Assembly (NCBI GenBank): GCA_030595135.1
Contig: JAUVDU010000126.1
Coordinates: 1-5,799, forward strand
DNA: 5,799 bases
Source of the DNA: Deltaproteobacteria bacterium
GTDB taxonomy: Bacteria; Desulfobacterota; Anaeroferrophillalia; Anaeroferrophillales; Tharpellaceae
Direction of reading: 5' to 3'
How positions within the stretch are numbered: position 1 is the first letter of the stretch; the number at the start of each line of letters is the position of its first letter. The translations under genes and the position numbers were made by a program. The notes beneath the pieces were generated by a model. It worked only from the letters and a program-made list of their open reading frames with translations, was not told where the DNA came from and searched no databases. Below are positions 5,148-5,799 of the stretch, piece by piece.

Positions 5148-5799
5148 TTATGACTTAGTCTTGTAAGCTTTAATCATCTTGCCCAGCACATCTTTAACGT
5201 CACCCACAATTCCGTAATGGGCCAGACCGAAGATCGGGGCTAAAGGATCTTTATTGATGGCGATAATGCGTTTGGCCTCAGACATCCCGGCTCGGTGCTG
5301 GATCTGTCCGGAAATTCCGCAAGCTATATAGAGGTTGGGGCGTACGGTTATGCCGGTTTGCCCGACCTGATGATCTTTGTCTAAGACTCCTGAATCGACT
5401 ATCGGTCGAGAGCATCCCAACTCTCCTCCTAAAAGCCTGGCCAGATCTTTAGCCAGAGCAATGGCTTCGGGATCAACTGCCCCCATTCCGGCTGAAACAA
5501 TGACTTGAGCCGCTTTCAGGTTGACCTGTTTTTCCTCACGAATGACTTCCAAAACCTCAGTTAGAAAATCATCATCATCGAGCAAGCAGATTTCTTGGAT
5601 GATCTCAACCGTTTTGCCGGGATCGGGAGTGATCATTTTCATCACCCCCTCGCGAACCGTTGCCATACTGGGTACGCTTTCGGGTGAGACAATGGTTGCG
5701 ACAATGTTGCCGCCGAAAGCCGGGCGAATCTGCATCAGCGTGTTTTTGTACGTGACATCTTTGATTTTGTGTTCGCCGATTTGTAAATCCGTACAGTCA
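5148..5799 (-). CDS. etfA: Electron transfer flavoprotein alpha subunit, N-terminus cut by window edge
   Basis: EtfA pairs with EtfB to carry electrons from acyl-CoA dehydrogenases to a membrane quinone reductase or, in bifurcating types, to other acceptors. The visible 216 residues start in frame at 5798 (DCTDLQIGEHKI) and end with TAA at 5150-5148. The motif RPAFGGNIVATI is at visible residues 25-36. The FAD domain shows CSRPIVDSG (129-137), QVGQTG (144-149), GISGQIQH (161-168), and AINKDPLAPIF before the DYG-like LAHYGIVGD. Full EtfA proteins are about 310-340 residues or longer, so roughly 100 or more N-terminal residues are missing. The internal Met at 5735 is not the true start. The gene stops 11 bases before the dehydrogenase ATG. 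Bifurcating and non-bifurcating types cannot be told apart without EtfB. Confidence 0.95.
   Translation of the reverse strand, partial: DCTDLQIGEHKIKDVTYKNTLMQIRPAFGGNIVATIVSPESVPSMATVREGVMKMITPDPGKTVEIIQEICLLDDDDFLTEVLEVIREEKQVNLKAAQVIVSAGMGAVDPEAIALAKDLARLLGGELGCSRPIVDSGVLDKDHQVGQTGITVRPNLYIACGISGQIQHRAGMSEAKRIIAINKDPLAPIFGLAHYGIVGDVKDVLGKMIKAYKTKS

Noticed and set aside
5148..5735. Complete short 195-residue EtfA starting at the Met at 5735
   Set aside because: The frame continues upstream to the window edge with conserved EtfA residues (DCTDLQIGEH), so this Met is internal and the gene is cut by the edge.

Overview
The window holds six protein genes, all on the minus strand, so transcription runs from high to low coordinates. 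In that order they are: the C-terminal two thirds of etfA (5148-5799, cut by the window edge), a long acyl-CoA dehydrogenase (3415-5136), rpmF for ribosomal protein L32 (3097-3273), plsX (1867-2964), fabD (685-1653) and most of fabG (1-688, cut by the other edge). Base composition looks balanced (about half GC by eye), with AT-rich gaps. The rpmF-plsX-fab order, together with an ETF/acyl-CoA dehydrogenase pair of the long type, suggests a Gram-negative anaerobe of the former Deltaproteobacteria (Desulfobacterota-like). That placement is an inference from gene content, not a phylogenetic result.

The right half is catabolic. EtfA and the dehydrogenase are 11 bases apart, and the dehydrogenase ribosome binding site overlaps the etfA stop, so they form one operon. 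The dehydrogenase oxidises an acyl-CoA and the electron transfer flavoprotein takes the electrons. etfB is not visible; it probably lies just beyond the right edge.

The left half is anabolic. A 141-base gap (3274-3414) carries a near-consensus sigma-70 promoter (TTGACA, 17-base spacer, TAGAAT) that should drive rpmF and plsX. The 132-base gap between rpmF and plsX contains a long imperfect inverted repeat. It pairs the last codons of rpmF and a Shine-Dalgarno-like sequence with the leader of plsX, and a 17-codon open frame lies in the loop. A 213-base gap between plsX and fabD has no gene, although fabH is usual there in the E. coli-type order. It has a second strong promoter (TTGACA, 18-base spacer, TATATT) overlapped by a 7-base dyad that could be an operator. 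fabD and fabG overlap by the four bases ATGA and are probably translationally coupled.

Together the anabolic genes supply phospholipid and fatty-acid precursors: PlsX makes acyl-phosphate from acyl-ACP, FabD makes malonyl-ACP, and FabG reduces 3-ketoacyl-ACP. rpmF ties this to ribosome production. The proteins are well-known families, and I see no mobile element, CRISPR array, RNA gene or clearly new protein system. The parts most worth a second look are non-coding: the rpmF/plsX foldback, the promoter/dyad in front of fabD, and the missing fabH.
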